The notes under the pieces: generated by a model
What the model saw: only the letters and a program-made list of their open reading frames with translations
Databases searched by the model: none
What the model was told of the DNA's origin: nothing
NCBI RefSeq assembly: GCF_029016485.1
Contig: NZ_CP092107.1
Coordinates: forward strand, 620,001-684,000
Length of the DNA: 64,000 nucleotides
Direction: 5' to 3'
DNA from: Vibrio sp. JC009
GTDB taxonomy: Bacteria > Pseudomonadota > Gammaproteobacteria > Enterobacterales > Vibrionaceae
Program-made: the position numbers and the translations under genes
Part shown: one piece after another, positions 7,664 to 16,561 of the stretch
Numbering within the stretch: the stretch's first letter is position 1
How the letters are laid out: every line of letters begins with the position of its first letter

Positions 7664-9339
7664 TAAAGACTCTTCGCTACCTCAACCAGGCTGATAAACT
7701 CGCCACGGTAATTGTAGGGGTCATCTCCCCTGTTTTTGCGGGCAATATCAGCAATCTCCTGCAAGGATAGACCATCCAGATACTTATTGTCCTTGAGCTT
7801 CTGCGCAAAGGCGGCAACCGCTGATGCAAACTGAAAGTCACTGCTTGCCTGAGAAAAACTCTCTTTGAGTTCTCTGGTTTTCACTATGCTTGTCAGCAGC
7901 TTACTCGCTGAACCACCCGGCAGTTTATAGCGGGTTTTCACCAGAGCCACTTCATTCTGATATCCGGAATCGGGCTCTTTTTTCTGATAACGCAAATCGT
8001 CAATCCTGCCCTTTTCCCCATTCAGAGTCAGTTCATAGAATGCCGTTACAGTGTGACCAGCTCCTATTTCACCGGCGTCCACCGCATCATTATTAAAAAA
8101 TTCATGCTCTAGCAGACGATTCTGATAGCCAATCAACCGGTACTCTTTCACCACATTCGGATTAAACTCAATCTGAATCTTTACATCGGAGGCGATGCTT
8201 TGCAGTGTGCCGCTCATCTGGCGCAGCAGAACTTTTCTCGCTTCATGCAGAGTGTCGATATAGGCATGATTGCCATCGCCGATATTCGATAGCTGCTCCA
8301 TCATGGCGTCGTTATAATTGCCACGGCCAAAACCCAGTGTTGTCAGTGATACACCTTTGTCACGCTCCTGAGCAATCAGCTTTTTAAGCTCATCGGTATT
8401 GGTAACGCCAACATTAAAATCACCATCGGTTGCCAGGATCACCCGGTTAACCCCATCCTTAAGGAAACCTTTTCTCGCCTGCTGATAGGCCATCTTGATG
8501 CCGCTTTCCCCATAGGTTCCGCCACCAGCAGTCAGGCTTTCTAACGCCTGAATAATCTCTTCCTTTTCACTGCCCTTGGTTGGTTTTAACACCACACTGG
8601 CGTTGCCCGCATAGGTCACAAGACTGACGGTATCCTGCTCGCGCAACTCTTTGGTCAGAACCGTCAGGCTCTGTACCAGCAGCGGCAGTTTATTCGGCTG
8701 CCCCATTGACCCGGATACATCCACCAGAAATACCAGGTTCGAAGACTTACGCTCTGAGTTTGGAATGTCATAACCTTTCAGGGCAATACGCAGCAGCTGA
8801 TGCTTTTCACTCCAGGGGCTTGGCGCAATTTCGGTATGAACAGAAAACGGCTGGCTTCTGTTTTCAGGTGCTGCATACTGGTAATCAAAATAGTTAATAA
8901 AGGCTTCTTCACGAATCGCATCGGAAGGTGGCTTACGGCCCATATTCAGATAACTACGGACATTGGCATAGCTGCCGGTATCCACATCAATGGAAAAGGT
9001 AGAAAGAGGTGAATGGCTCACCTGATGGACACCATTGCTTGGTGTTTCCTGATAGTTATCCCTGTCTTCAATAAACACTGGAGCATCTATGCCTGGCATT
9101 CCCCCTACCGGCGGCGCGTGAAGCGTCAGCATTGCCTGCTTTGACCGGCTCTGAGCCACCGGAGCAGCCATATCATATTCCGCAACCACTTTTACCCGTT
9201 TTACTTCCGCCTCTTCGGCTACCGGTTGTGGTTTCTCCGGCGCGGTAATGACCGCTTCTTTGTCATCGGCTTTTTCAGTGCATCCCAGCATCAGAATCAG
9301 TGCAATTGCGCTGGCAAGTGTCGTTTTGGTCGTTTTCAT
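7663..9339 (-). CDS. VWA-domain lipoprotein, YfbK family
   Basis: A 558-residue protein with a lipoprotein signal peptide whose lipobox is LMLGC (Cys20). After a low-complexity linker comes the conserved N-terminal region around STFSIDVDTGSYANVRSYL, then a von Willebrand factor A domain with the metal-ion motif DVSGSMG (near residue 208) and LATDGDFNVG (near 300), and a C-terminal domain (DUF3520-like) that ends ANPYNYRGEF-like at DDPYNYRGEFISLV. This matches E. coli YfbK and relatives. Its biochemical role is unknown; the MIDAS site suggests metal-dependent protein binding at the envelope. It heads the sigma/anti-sigma operon. Confidence 0.88.
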   Translation of the reverse strand: MKTTKTTLASAIALILMLGCTEKADDKEAVITAPEKPQPVAEEAEVKRVKVVAEYDMAAPVAQSRSKQAMLTLHAPPVGGMPGIDAPVFIEDRDNYQETPSNGVHQVSHSPLSTFSIDVDTGSYANVRSYLNMGRKPPSDAIREEAFINYFDYQYAAPENRSQPFSVHTEIAPSPWSEKHQLLRIALKGYDIPNSERKSSNLVFLVDVSGSMGQPNKLPLLVQSLTVLTKELREQDTVSLVTYAGNASVVLKPTKGSEKEEIIQALESLTAGGGTYGESGIKMAYQQARKGFLKDGVNRVILATDGDFNVGVTNTDELKKLIAQERDKGVSLTTLGFGRGNYNDAMMEQLSNIGDGNHAYIDTLHEARKVLLRQMSGTLQSIASDVKIQIEFNPNVVKEYRLIGYQNRLLEHEFFNNDAVDAGEIGAGHTVTAFYELTLNGEKGRIDDLRYQKKEPDSGYQNEVALVKTRYKLPGGSASKLLTSIVKTRELKESFSQASSDFQFASAVAAFAQKLKDNKYLDGLSLQEIADIARKNRGDDPYNYRGEFISLVEVAKSL

Positions 9340-9507
9340 CAGAATTCCCCTTCTGTGGTTTCAGTCTGTTTTTCATATAAACGTTCAACTTTAGAAAAGG
9401 GGTTATTTTTTTATAGAAAAGTACATTTACTGGTATAGAATCATTCTTTAAGTCTTTTTTAGAGAGAGTTCTCATTTGCCTGCGCAAATGGGCATGAGGT
9501 AAGTACT

Positions 9508-10788
9508 GTGTTCGATTCTTTTTTTCCAAAACCTAAATTGTTCTTTCTCAGCTTTGTATTCTGGTCGCTGTTTTGTGTCATCGGCTGGTACACAGTGGTT
9601 CAGGATCTTGGGCCTGTGCTTAGTCTGGCTCACCTGTTCGGCACAGATTTCCCGGCTCCTTTAGCTGAAGAAGCAGAACAAGCCGCTCAGGCTCTGTTTC
9701 AGGAGCAGACCACAAGTGCAGTGAGCGCATGGCTTTACCAGTATATGGCGGCCTGTTATGCCCTGTTTGTTGGCGGCTGGATGACATTTGGTGGTCAGAA
9801 GTGGGCCCGCTGGTCAGTCTCCGGCTCTGCCGTTATCGTTTTTATCACCTGGTTCCAGGTGGAAGTAAGCGTTATGCTGAACGAGTGGTATGGCGGCTTC
9901 TACAACCTTATCCAGAAAGCACTGACTGCGCCGAACAGCATCACACTTGCCGAGTTTTATGGTGAGCTCTCTTCCGTAATGATTCTGCTGATGGTGGCCA
10001 TTACCGTTGCCGTGGGTAACGCCTTTTTCGTCAGCCACTTTGTATTCCGCTGGCGTACGGCAATGACAGACTATTACACCTCCAAGTGGCAGCATGTCCG
10101 CCATATTGAAGGTGCATCGCAGCGTATTCAGGAAGATACCATGCGTTTTGCTTCTATCATGGAAAGCCTGGGGGTGAGCTTCCTGAACTCCATTATGACT
10201 CTGATTGCCTTCCTGCCGATTCTCTGGGGCCTTTCCGGTCATGTTACTGAGCTGCCGATTATTGGTGAAGTTCCGCAGGCTCTGGTCTTTGTTGCTATTC
10301 TCTGGTCTATTTTCGGCACTGCGCTGCTGGCACTGGCGGGGATTAAACTGCCTGGCCTTGAATTTAAAAATCAGAAAGTGGAAGCGGCATACCGTAAAGA
10401 GCTGGTTTACGGTGAAGATGATGAAGAGCGTGCTGAGCCGATCAAACTGGCTGAGCTGTTTAATAACGTACGTAAAAACTACTTTAAGCTTTACCTGCAC
10501 TACGCCTATTTCAACATTGTCCGCTACGGCTACCTTCAGTTCGGTAACTTTATCCCCTTCCTGGCGCTTGGCCCTTCCATCGTAGCCGGTGCCTTTACCC
10601 TGGGTATTATGCAGCGAATTATGAACGCCTTTAATCAGGTGGAAAATTCATTCCAGTATCTGGTTAACTCCTGGACAACCATTGTTGAGCTGCTGTCCAT
10701 CTATAAGCGTCTGAAAGCCTTTGAGAGTGTGGTCAATTCCGGTCTGGAAAGCACAATTGAAGCTGAAGCCATTTACCAGAATGATTAA
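9508..10788 (+). CDS. sbmA: SbmA/BacA-family peptide transporter
   Basis: A 426-residue inner-membrane protein of the SbmA_BacA family, proton-driven importers of peptide antibiotics such as microcins and proline-rich peptides. Several hydrophobic spans are evident (about 12-35, 75-95, 110-130, 155-180, 220-240, 255-275), with the conserved stretch FRWRTAMTDYY and the C-terminal FNIVRYGYLQFGNFIPFLALGPSIV region. It lacks an ABC ATPase domain, in line with SbmA rather than its ABC relatives. The start is GTG at 9,508, supported by gaggtaag 6-12 nt upstream. A small perfect hairpin (catttgc / gcaaatg, 9,472-9,489) lies in the leader. Confidence 0.92.
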   Translation: MFDSFFPKPKLFFLSFVFWSLFCVIGWYTVVQDLGPVLSLAHLFGTDFPAPLAEEAEQAAQALFQEQTTSAVSAWLYQYMAACYALFVGGWMTFGGQKWARWSVSGSAVIVFITWFQVEVSVMLNEWYGGFYNLIQKALTAPNSITLAEFYGELSSVMILLMVAITVAVGNAFFVSHFVFRWRTAMTDYYTSKWQHVRHIEGASQRIQEDTMRFASIMESLGVSFLNSIMTLIAFLPILWGLSGHVTELPIIGEVPQALVFVAILWSIFGTALLALAGIKLPGLEFKNQKVEAAYRKELVYGEDDEERAEPIKLAELFNNVRKNYFKLYLHYAYFNIVRYGYLQFGNFIPFLALGPSIVAGAFTLGIMQRIMNAFNQVENSFQYLVNSWTTIVELLSIYKRLKAFESVVNSGLESTIEAEAIYQND

Positions 10789-10798
10789 TATGGCGGGT

Positions 10799-10826
10799 GG
10801 TCACAATTAGCCAGCTAATTGTGACC
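10799..10826 (+). terminator. Perfect hairpin after sbmA
   Basis: A 12-bp perfect stem (ggtcacaattag / ctaattgtgacc) with loop ccag begins 10 nt after the sbmA stop codon. There is no long T-run, so it may be a stabilising hairpin or a protein-binding palindrome rather than a classical terminator. Confidence 0.5.
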
Positions 10827-10869
10827 TATAATCTGTCTATATTTCACAATAATAACAGTCAGTTTTTGT

Positions 10870-11805
10870 ATGCCTGATACTACTCCCGCCAGCTTAGAAC
10901 TTATTATCCGACAGGGTCTGGATTCATCTCCGGACTGCTTTGGAATTCTTAATCATCTGGGCAAGGTGATTTACTGCAACAATACTTTTGCTGCGGCATA
11001 CGGCATCACCAAAGAAGAAGCCTACGGAAAAACCAATAAAGAGCTGCTAAAGCTGGCGTGGGAAAACCAGCAAGGCATTCTGATTGAAACCGATGATTTT
11101 GACGCCTGGTACGAAAATGTAGAGAAACTCCAGAAAGAAAGAAAACTGAACTCTTTTGAGACAGACTTCACCGACGGCCGCTGGTTTAAAATGACCAGAA
11201 CCAATCTGGATAATGGTTATATTCTTCTTTTCGGTGTCGATATTACCGGCCTGAAGGACACCCAGAATTCGTTAGAGAAAGCCAATCTGCGCATTGAAGC
11301 TCTGGCCAATACTGACCAGCTAACCGGCATTGGCAACCGCCGCTCATTTATGACCAAATCGAATTATGAAATCAAAAGGGCCAAACGATATAAGCAGCCG
11401 CTTTCCCTTCTGATCCTGGATCTCGATTATTTTAAACAGATTAATGACAACTATGGTCATGATGGCGGTGATTTTGTACTTCGCCATTTTGCCTGTCTCT
11501 GCGCAGAGCTTCTGCGGCAGACAGATTCACTGTTCAGAATTGGGGGCGAAGAGTTCGCCATCCTGCTTCCCATGACCAATATTGATGCTGCGCAGCATAT
11601 TGCCGAGAGGATTCGCTCGCATATTTCCGCTCACAGCTTCTATTTTAAAGATATGAATCAATATATCGACGTATCGGTTTCTATCGGCGTCGGATACCTT
11701 ACCGATACAGAGCACTCAGTTAAAGCCATTCTGACTCAGGCGGATAATGCTCTGTATCAGGCGAAACGCAAAGGCCGTAATCAGGTTGTCACCTGCTGCG
11801 CTTAA
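10870..11805 (+). CDS. PAS-GGDEF diguanylate cyclase
   Basis: A 311-residue cytoplasmic protein. Residues about 10-130 form a PAS domain (SPDCFGILNHLGKVIYCNNTF ... FGVDITGLKD), followed by a short helical linker and a GGDEF domain from about 150 to 310. The catalytic loop reads RIGGEEF (near 222), preceded by the substrate motifs DQLTGIGNRRSF and LDLDYFKQINDNYGHDGGD. An intact GGEEF loop predicts synthesis of cyclic di-GMP from GTP. No clear RxxD inhibitory site was noted before the loop. It appears monocistronic. Confidence 0.92.
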   Translation: MPDTTPASLELIIRQGLDSSPDCFGILNHLGKVIYCNNTFAAAYGITKEEAYGKTNKELLKLAWENQQGILIETDDFDAWYENVEKLQKERKLNSFETDFTDGRWFKMTRTNLDNGYILLFGVDITGLKDTQNSLEKANLRIEALANTDQLTGIGNRRSFMTKSNYEIKRAKRYKQPLSLLILDLDYFKQINDNYGHDGGDFVLRHFACLCAELLRQTDSLFRIGGEEFAILLPMTNIDAAQHIAERIRSHISAHSFYFKDMNQYIDVSVSIGVGYLTDTEHSVKAILTQADNALYQAKRKGRNQVVTCCA

Positions 11806-11893
11806 AAAACAAAATAGTCTGTAATTTTTTTGCACCTTTCCCTTTCTTCTTACGTATGTATATCTGATACAGAAATGAGAAAGGAATACCCTC

Positions 11894-13033
11894 ATGATCC
11901 GATTAGTTAAGGGACTGCTGACAGCCGCAGTCGTACTTCCCGCCAGTTTTATGCTTCTCAGCACCGATGAGAACGCGCAGGTAGCTGCGAAGGTCAGCTC
12001 CGGAAAAACTGAAGTTGCAACCCTGGCCGGTGGCTGCTTCTGGTGCACAGAGTCCGATCTGGAAAAGCTGGATGGCGTTATTGATGTGGTTTCCGGTTAT
12101 TCCGGCGGACACCTGGATAATCCGACCTATAAGCAGGTCTCCTCCGGCAAGTCCGGGCATATTGAAGTGATACAGGTCAGCTTTGATCCCAAAGTACTCA
12201 GCTATGAAAATGTGCTGGATTACTTTTTCCGTCATATAGACCCGACCGATGCGCTCGGCTCTTTTGTTGACCGGGGCCCGCAGTACCGCCCGGCCATCTT
12301 CTATCACAATGAAGCGCAGAAAGAGCTCGCTATCCGCTTTATGAAAGATATCGACGACGCGGAGATTTTCGATAAACCACTCGCCACTGAACTTATTGAA
12401 TTTAAAGAATTCTTCCCCGCAGAAGAGTACCATCAGGATTACTACAAAAAGAGCAAACTTCGCTACAAATATTACCGTCACGCCTCCGGTCGCGATCAGT
12501 TCCTTGATGATGTTTTTGGTGATGAGAGGACAGACAAACCGGTCACACTGCGCGAGATGATTAAACAGCGTAAACAGATAGACTCACTAAAAGTTTATGA
12601 AAGACCAACCGATGCTGAAATAAAGAAAAAGCTCACACCACTTCAGTACAAAGTCACTCAGAAAGAAGGCACTGAAAGGCCCTTTGATAATGAATACTGG
12701 GATAACAAGCAGGAAGGCATCTATGTGGATATAGTGACCGGCGAACCTCTGTTTTCCTCTACGCACAAATACAAATCCGGCACAGGCTGGCCAAGCTTTA
12801 CCCAGCCGATTAATGCAGCCTATATCATTACCAAAACCGACTTTCATCTGGTTTACCCAAGGCAGGAAGTACGCAGCCGCTTCGGCGACTCACACCTTGG
12901 ACATGTATTTGATGACGGCCCCGCCCCAACGGGACTGAGATACTGTATGAACTCAGCGGCAATGCGCTTTGTACCCCTTGCCAGTATGAAGAAGGAAGGG
13001 TACGAAGAGTATTTATATCTGTTCAGGAAATAA
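11894..13033 (+). CDS. msrAB: Exported MsrA-MsrB fusion, peptide methionine sulfoxide reductase
   Basis: A 379-residue protein with an N-terminal signal or anchor sequence (about 1-24). Residues about 40-200 are MsrA with the catalytic motif GGCFWCTE; residues about 225-375 are MsrB with [21 protein letters not shown] and the catalytic cysteine in [12 protein letters not shown]. MsrA reduces methionine-S-sulfoxide and MsrB the R form, so the fusion repairs both stereoisomers in extracytoplasmic proteins. The MsrB part lacks the two CxxC zinc motifs of the zinc-bearing class. It lacks the thioredoxin-like domain found in Neisseria PilB. The ribosome site gaaaggaa precedes the ATG. Confidence 0.94.
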   Translation: MIRLVKGLLTAAVVLPASFMLLSTDENAQVAAKVSSGKTEVATLAGGCFWCTESDLEKLDGVIDVVSGYSGGHLDNPTYKQVSSGKSGHIEVIQVSFDPKVLSYENVLDYFFRHIDPTDALGSFVDRGPQYRPAIFYHNEAQKELAIRFMKDIDDAEIFDKPLATELIEFKEFFPAEEYHQDYYKKSKLRYKYYRHASGRDQFLDDVFGDERTDKPVTLREMIKQRKQIDSLKVYERPTDAEIKKKLTPLQYKVTQKEGTERPFDNEYWDNKQEGIYVDIVTGEPLFSSTHKYKSGTGWPSFTQPINAAYIITKTDFHLVYPRQEVRSRFGDSHLGHVFDDGPAPTGLRYCMNSAAMRFVPLASMKKEGYEEYLYLFRK

Positions 13034-13051
13034 GCCTGCCACCTCTATTAC

Positions 13052-13092
13052 GGAACCATTTACCCATAATCATTGGGTTTCTGGTTCCTTTA
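13052..13092 (+). terminator. Hairpin terminator after msrAB
   Basis: Outer arms ggaacca / tggttcc and inner arms accca / tgggt form a long stem, followed by tttatct. It lies between msrAB and the next lipoprotein gene. Confidence 0.6.
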
Positions 13093-13145
13093 TCTTGTGC
13101 CTCCTGAAATAGAAAATACTGCTTTCACTTACAGGAGAAGCAGGA

Positions 13146-14984
13146 ATGAAAACAGGAACATCGATAGCACTTACCCTTTTTGCGGGGCTACTTAGTGGCT
13201 GCGCATCTATGGACAATTCAGACCAATCGTCAGCAGTTAAAACAGAGGTTACCGGCAGCGATTTTGCGTTAAAGACAAAATGGCAGGTATCCGGCTTTAA
13301 GATGCCTGAGTCAGTTTTCGCATCCCCTGATCACCCGTGGCTTTACGTTTCTAATGTTAACGGCCCAAAGCCGGGCTTTATCAGCCGTGTAGCTAAAGAC
13401 GGAACCATAGACAAGCTTGAGTGGGTGACAGGCCTTGCTGCCCCAACCGGCTCAGATATGTATCAAAACACGCTATTTGTTGCTGACGGCAAGCAACTGC
13501 ACGCTATTGATGTAACCACAGGAAGCATTACGCAAAGTTTCTCAGCAGACGATGCCGTATCGCTTAACGATGTAAGCATTGACCAGCGCAGCGGTGATGT
13601 TTATATCTCAGACATTATTGGCGGTAAAATTTACCAGCTAAAAGAAGGCAAACTGTCGGTGTGGTTTAAGTCTGAGCAACTCCCTTACCCTAACGGCGTT
13701 CTGGTGCAGGGTGATGCGTTAGTGGTTGCCAACTACGCACTGAAAACCGGCGAAGGCCTGATGCGCAAGCAGTGGAAGCCGGAAGATTTTGGCACTATTT
13801 ATAAAATCGACCTGAAATCAAAAACACTGAGCACTCTCCCTTCATCTGCAAAAAAAGGCGTTTACGACGGCGTAATCGAGTTCAATGGCGTTCTTATGGC
13901 AAGCAGTAACCCAACAGGCCAGATGCTTACCTTTGAAGACAATCAAAGCTACCTGATAGACAGCACAGACCGAGGCGTTGCCGATATTAACACCGATGGT
14001 AAAACCATCTACGCGCCGTATCTGTTCAACAATAAACTGACCGCTTTTGAGCCAGTTGCCTGGGACAGAGTAACAACTAAACAAGAGTATCTGGAAAAAG
14101 GTGCTGACAACTATTACGGTGATGCGGCAGGTAAATCCATCGCAACCCAGGACGGAGTTATCAAGGGTATCTTTGGCGGCCAGCAACTAAACGGCACCTG
14201 GGACTGGAAAGACGAATACTTCTGCAGAACCAGTACGCTTGGGTCAATGGATTTGGGCTCAGACTGCATTCAGATTGATGTAACCGACAACAAAATGCGC
14301 CTTGTTCTGGACGAAGGTAAAGGGATGTCTGTCGTCTATGACAAAATGCCAAAAGACGATGAAATCACTGTCCTTTCTACCTTTGAAATTAAACAAGAAG
14401 GTATCGATCTGTACAAAAAGGAGATGCTGGGTAATCAGGACGCGGTCCGCAAAGAAAGTGGCACACTTGAAATGAAACTGTTCCAGGACCAGAAAGATCC
14501 AACCAACTTTTTTGTATTTGGCCGTAATGCCGGAGCCGCCTCTTTAGAGACACATTCAGAAGAAGTGGAAGAGAGAGGCATAGCTCAGCGAGTTCAGCCA
14601 ACACTGGCAGAGCCACCAAAGACCTATTTCCTGATCAATCAGAAGCCGTTGCTTACTCAGGATGTCGAAGTTTACAACTCAGATGCAGACGATGTACAAC
14701 TGTTCTTTATGTTTGATGTCCAGCCGGACTACAGAGAAAAGCTTATCGCTCAACTTAAAGAACATACAGAGCTAACCCGTCAGGAAGAGGGCAACATCCG
14801 CTTTGACTTCTACACACTGAAAGGCAATGACAACACCTTTGTTATTCAGGAGCACTGGCAAAATGAAGAAGCAGGTGATTATCACCGCAAGCAGGCTTAC
14901 ACTAATAAAACCGCACAAGTAATGACCGAAGCCATTGGTCAGTCAAAACAACAAATCTTCTTTGTTGATCAGATTGAAAAGTGA
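13146..14984 (+). CDS. Composite lipoprotein: beta-propeller, small cysteine domain and two ABM-like domains
   Basis: A 612-residue protein with a lipoprotein signal (lipobox LLSGC, Cys19). Residues about 40-310 look like an SMP-30/gluconolactonase-type beta-propeller (repeated blades such as YVSNVNG, LFVADGKQLHAID, VYISDIIGGKIYQL). Residues about 340-405 form a small module with two cysteines (EYFCRT ... DLGSDCIQID ... GKGMSVVYDK). Two segments (about 405-465 and 515-600) resemble antibiotic biosynthesis monooxygenase (ABM) ferredoxin-like folds, the second with the clearest pattern (FMFDVQPDY ... IRFDFYTLKGNDNTFVIQEHW). The combination is unusual and I cannot assign a reaction. A 33-nt piece of this gene recurs near 32,433. 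Confidence 0.7.
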   Translation: MKTGTSIALTLFAGLLSGCASMDNSDQSSAVKTEVTGSDFALKTKWQVSGFKMPESVFASPDHPWLYVSNVNGPKPGFISRVAKDGTIDKLEWVTGLAAPTGSDMYQNTLFVADGKQLHAIDVTTGSITQSFSADDAVSLNDVSIDQRSGDVYISDIIGGKIYQLKEGKLSVWFKSEQLPYPNGVLVQGDALVVANYALKTGEGLMRKQWKPEDFGTIYKIDLKSKTLSTLPSSAKKGVYDGVIEFNGVLMASSNPTGQMLTFEDNQSYLIDSTDRGVADINTDGKTIYAPYLFNNKLTAFEPVAWDRVTTKQEYLEKGADNYYGDAAGKSIATQDGVIKGIFGGQQLNGTWDWKDEYFCRTSTLGSMDLGSDCIQIDVTDNKMRLVLDEGKGMSVVYDKMPKDDEITVLSTFEIKQEGIDLYKKEMLGNQDAVRKESGTLEMKLFQDQKDPTNFFVFGRNAGAASLETHSEEVEERGIAQRVQPTLAEPPKTYFLINQKPLLTQDVEVYNSDADDVQLFFMFDVQPDYREKLIAQLKEHTELTRQEEGNIRFDFYTLKGNDNTFVIQEHWQNEEAGDYHRKQAYTNKTAQVMTEAIGQSKQQIFFVDQIEK

Positions 14985-15003
14985 GTAAGCGATATGGATG
15001 GAG

Positions 15004-15195
15004 CTAGAGAGCATCATCCGTAAGAATTTGGCGACAATTACGAACAGTTAATACTCGAATCTCATGGCTTATGCTGTAAATGATCCTGTAATGACCGAAT
15101 ATAACTTCCCGATAGTTTGTATTCGGCATTTCAGGAACCATACGCCCCATCTCTGGCATCGAAGCAAGTAATTCAGCTTTATCAAAGACTTCATC
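15004..15195 (-). pseudogene. ParE/RelE-type toxin remnant, N-terminus deleted
   Basis: In the frame ending at the TAG (15,006-15,004) the translation contains VFDKAELLASMPEMGRMVPE, then NYREVIFGHYRIIY and a basic end, the C-terminal half of a ParE/RelE mRNA or gyrase toxin. The frame meets a stop just upstream inside the antitoxin gene and has no start where the toxin N-terminus (about 45 residues) should be. The ATGA overlapping the antitoxin stop is in another frame. The simplest reading is an internal deletion that removed the toxin's first half and shifted its frame, leaving the antitoxin intact. Confidence 0.7.
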
Positions 15196-15472
15196 CTTTA
15201 ATACGCCCTAATACTTGAGCTCGTGCATCTTCATTAGAAACACCCAGGCCAGATGCTAATTGAGCTTCAGCGGTACGCATTTCTTCCAATAGCTCGATTT
15301 TCTCTTGCATGGCTTCATATTCAGCGACATCAAGTACCACTGCAACACCTTTACCACGTTGAGTGATTACCAATGGACGTCGAGTTTCGTTTATTTGCTT
15401 TATAAATGAGGTTACGCCAGCGCGAAATTCTGACAACGGTTGTATGTCTTTATCGAAATGTATACGGCTCAT
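15191..15472 (-). CDS. Phd/YefM-family antitoxin
   Basis: A 93-residue protein with the Phd/YefM fold: FRAGVTSFIKQINETRRPLVITQRGKGVAVVLDVAEYEAM covers residues about 16-56 in two overlapping parts, followed by an acidic-helical tail (EKIELLEEMRTAEAQLASGLG) that would bind a ParE/RelE toxin. Such antitoxins autoregulate by binding palindromes before the operon, and TGTAC repeats occur upstream. Its toxin gene is broken, so this is now an orphan antitoxin that could still neutralise related toxins. Confidence 0.88.
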   Translation of the reverse strand: MSRIHFDKDIQPLSEFRAGVTSFIKQINETRRPLVITQRGKGVAVVLDVAEYEAMQEKIELLEEMRTAEAQLASGLGVSNEDARAQVLGRIKG

Positions 15473-15485
15473 ATCAGACTCTTAA

Positions 15486-15504
15486 TTGTACAAAACTATG
15501 TACA
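15486..15504. promoter_or_regulatory. Putative antitoxin operator (TGTACA repeats)
   Basis: Two TTGTACA / TGTACA motifs at 15,486-15,492 and 15,499-15,504, spaced 13 bp apart, lie just upstream of the antitoxin start. Phd/YefM antitoxins typically bind such palindromes. Confidence 0.5.
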
Positions 15505-15506
15505 CA

Positions 15507-15849
15507 CAATAGTTCATTTATTGTTTTCAGGCAAGGTATCACTGTTGGTTAGCTGCCGCTAGAAAACAGTGATTTTTTGATTTGATAAATCAGATCTCGC
15601 TCGATAGGTAGATTGTGTCATGGTATAGATTGTGTCATGGTAGCTGGCTCGCTTTTGGACATTTCTGAGTTACGGCAACGGGCTAATTTCTACCCTTCAG
15701 ATAACTCCTGATGTCCCAAAAGAACAAACGGCATCTCAATGCGAGATGCCGAGAATGGAAGGTTCTGGACAAAACTCTTCACGGTACGAGAAGAGAGCTA
15801 GTGTTACTTATGTGTTTTTGCCCTATTTTTATGTATTTCAGAATGACTC
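15507..15849. repeat. Intergenic stretch with tandem repeat, hairpin and dispersed-repeat fragment
   Basis: No gene was seen in these 343 bp. A 17-bp unit beginning tagattgtgtcatgg is repeated in tandem at 15,609-15,642. A perfect hairpin (cggcatctc / gagatgccg) occupies 15,729-15,751. Bases 15,740-15,775 match, in inverted orientation, part of the dispersed repeat at 32,253-32,288. Confidence 0.6.
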
Positions 15850-16485
15850 TTAAGCGATAGCCAGTCTCGTCAATGTTATATATAACGCTAGAATGATAAG
15901 AATGCCTCCCGCAAACTGATGCACACGCTTGGATAGCTGATCACTTTCATTTAGCCGCTCACCAATTACGCTAGCAAAGAATACCAATGGCAACTCAACT
16001 AGAACCATGATTATTACTAGTATCACCCCAAGCAACAGCATTTGCTCGCTAATCTGCCCTGAGTCTTTCGAGATAAATTGAGGAAAAAAAGACAGAGTAA
16101 AAATGATGGCTTTTGGGTTTAGCAGGTTAGTCATTACCCCTTGTATGTAAACCTTTTTTAGTGTGCGCTCGGGAACTTTGTCGAGGGACGATATCATCCC
16201 ATGATGGGTGAAAATCCCCCAACCAATCCACCCCATATACATAGCCCCCGCAAGTACAAGAGTATTATAAATTGTGGGAGAAGCGGAGATAACTGCGGCC
16301 ACACCAAGTGTTGCCAAAATCACATGAATATATGCTCCACTGGCTACTCCTAAGATAGAAGCTACTCCCGCTTTCTTACCACTCGACAATGCATTTGACA
16401 CAACATAAACCATGTCTGTACCGGGGGTTATCATCAGTACAAATGTTGCTATTGAGAAAAGAATGATTAAATTGCTGTCTATCAT
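15850..16485 (-). CDS. LysE/RhtB-family amino-acid exporter
   Basis: A 211-residue inner-membrane protein with about six hydrophobic spans. The N-terminus shows the LysE-family pattern FVLMITPGTDMVYVVSNALSSGKKAG, and NLLNPKAIIFTLSFFPQF is also characteristic. The family exports amino acids or small amines by proton antiport; the substrate cannot be read from the sequence. An AraC-type regulator lies 76 bp upstream in the same direction, a common pairing, so the two are probably cotranscribed or the exporter is controlled by it. Confidence 0.9.
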   Translation of the reverse strand: MIDSNLIILFSIATFVLMITPGTDMVYVVSNALSSGKKAGVASILGVASGAYIHVILATLGVAAVISASPTIYNTLVLAGAMYMGWIGWGIFTHHGMISSLDKVPERTLKKVYIQGVMTNLLNPKAIIFTLSFFPQFISKDSGQISEQMLLLGVILVIIMVLVELPLVFFASVIGERLNESDQLSKRVHQFAGGILIILALYITLTRLAIA

Positions 16486-16561
16486 TTCTACGATTACCTT
16501 AAAGTCACCTCTTTAGGAACAGAGTGACAAAGGTAAGAAGAGAGTTATATAACAGAATTGC

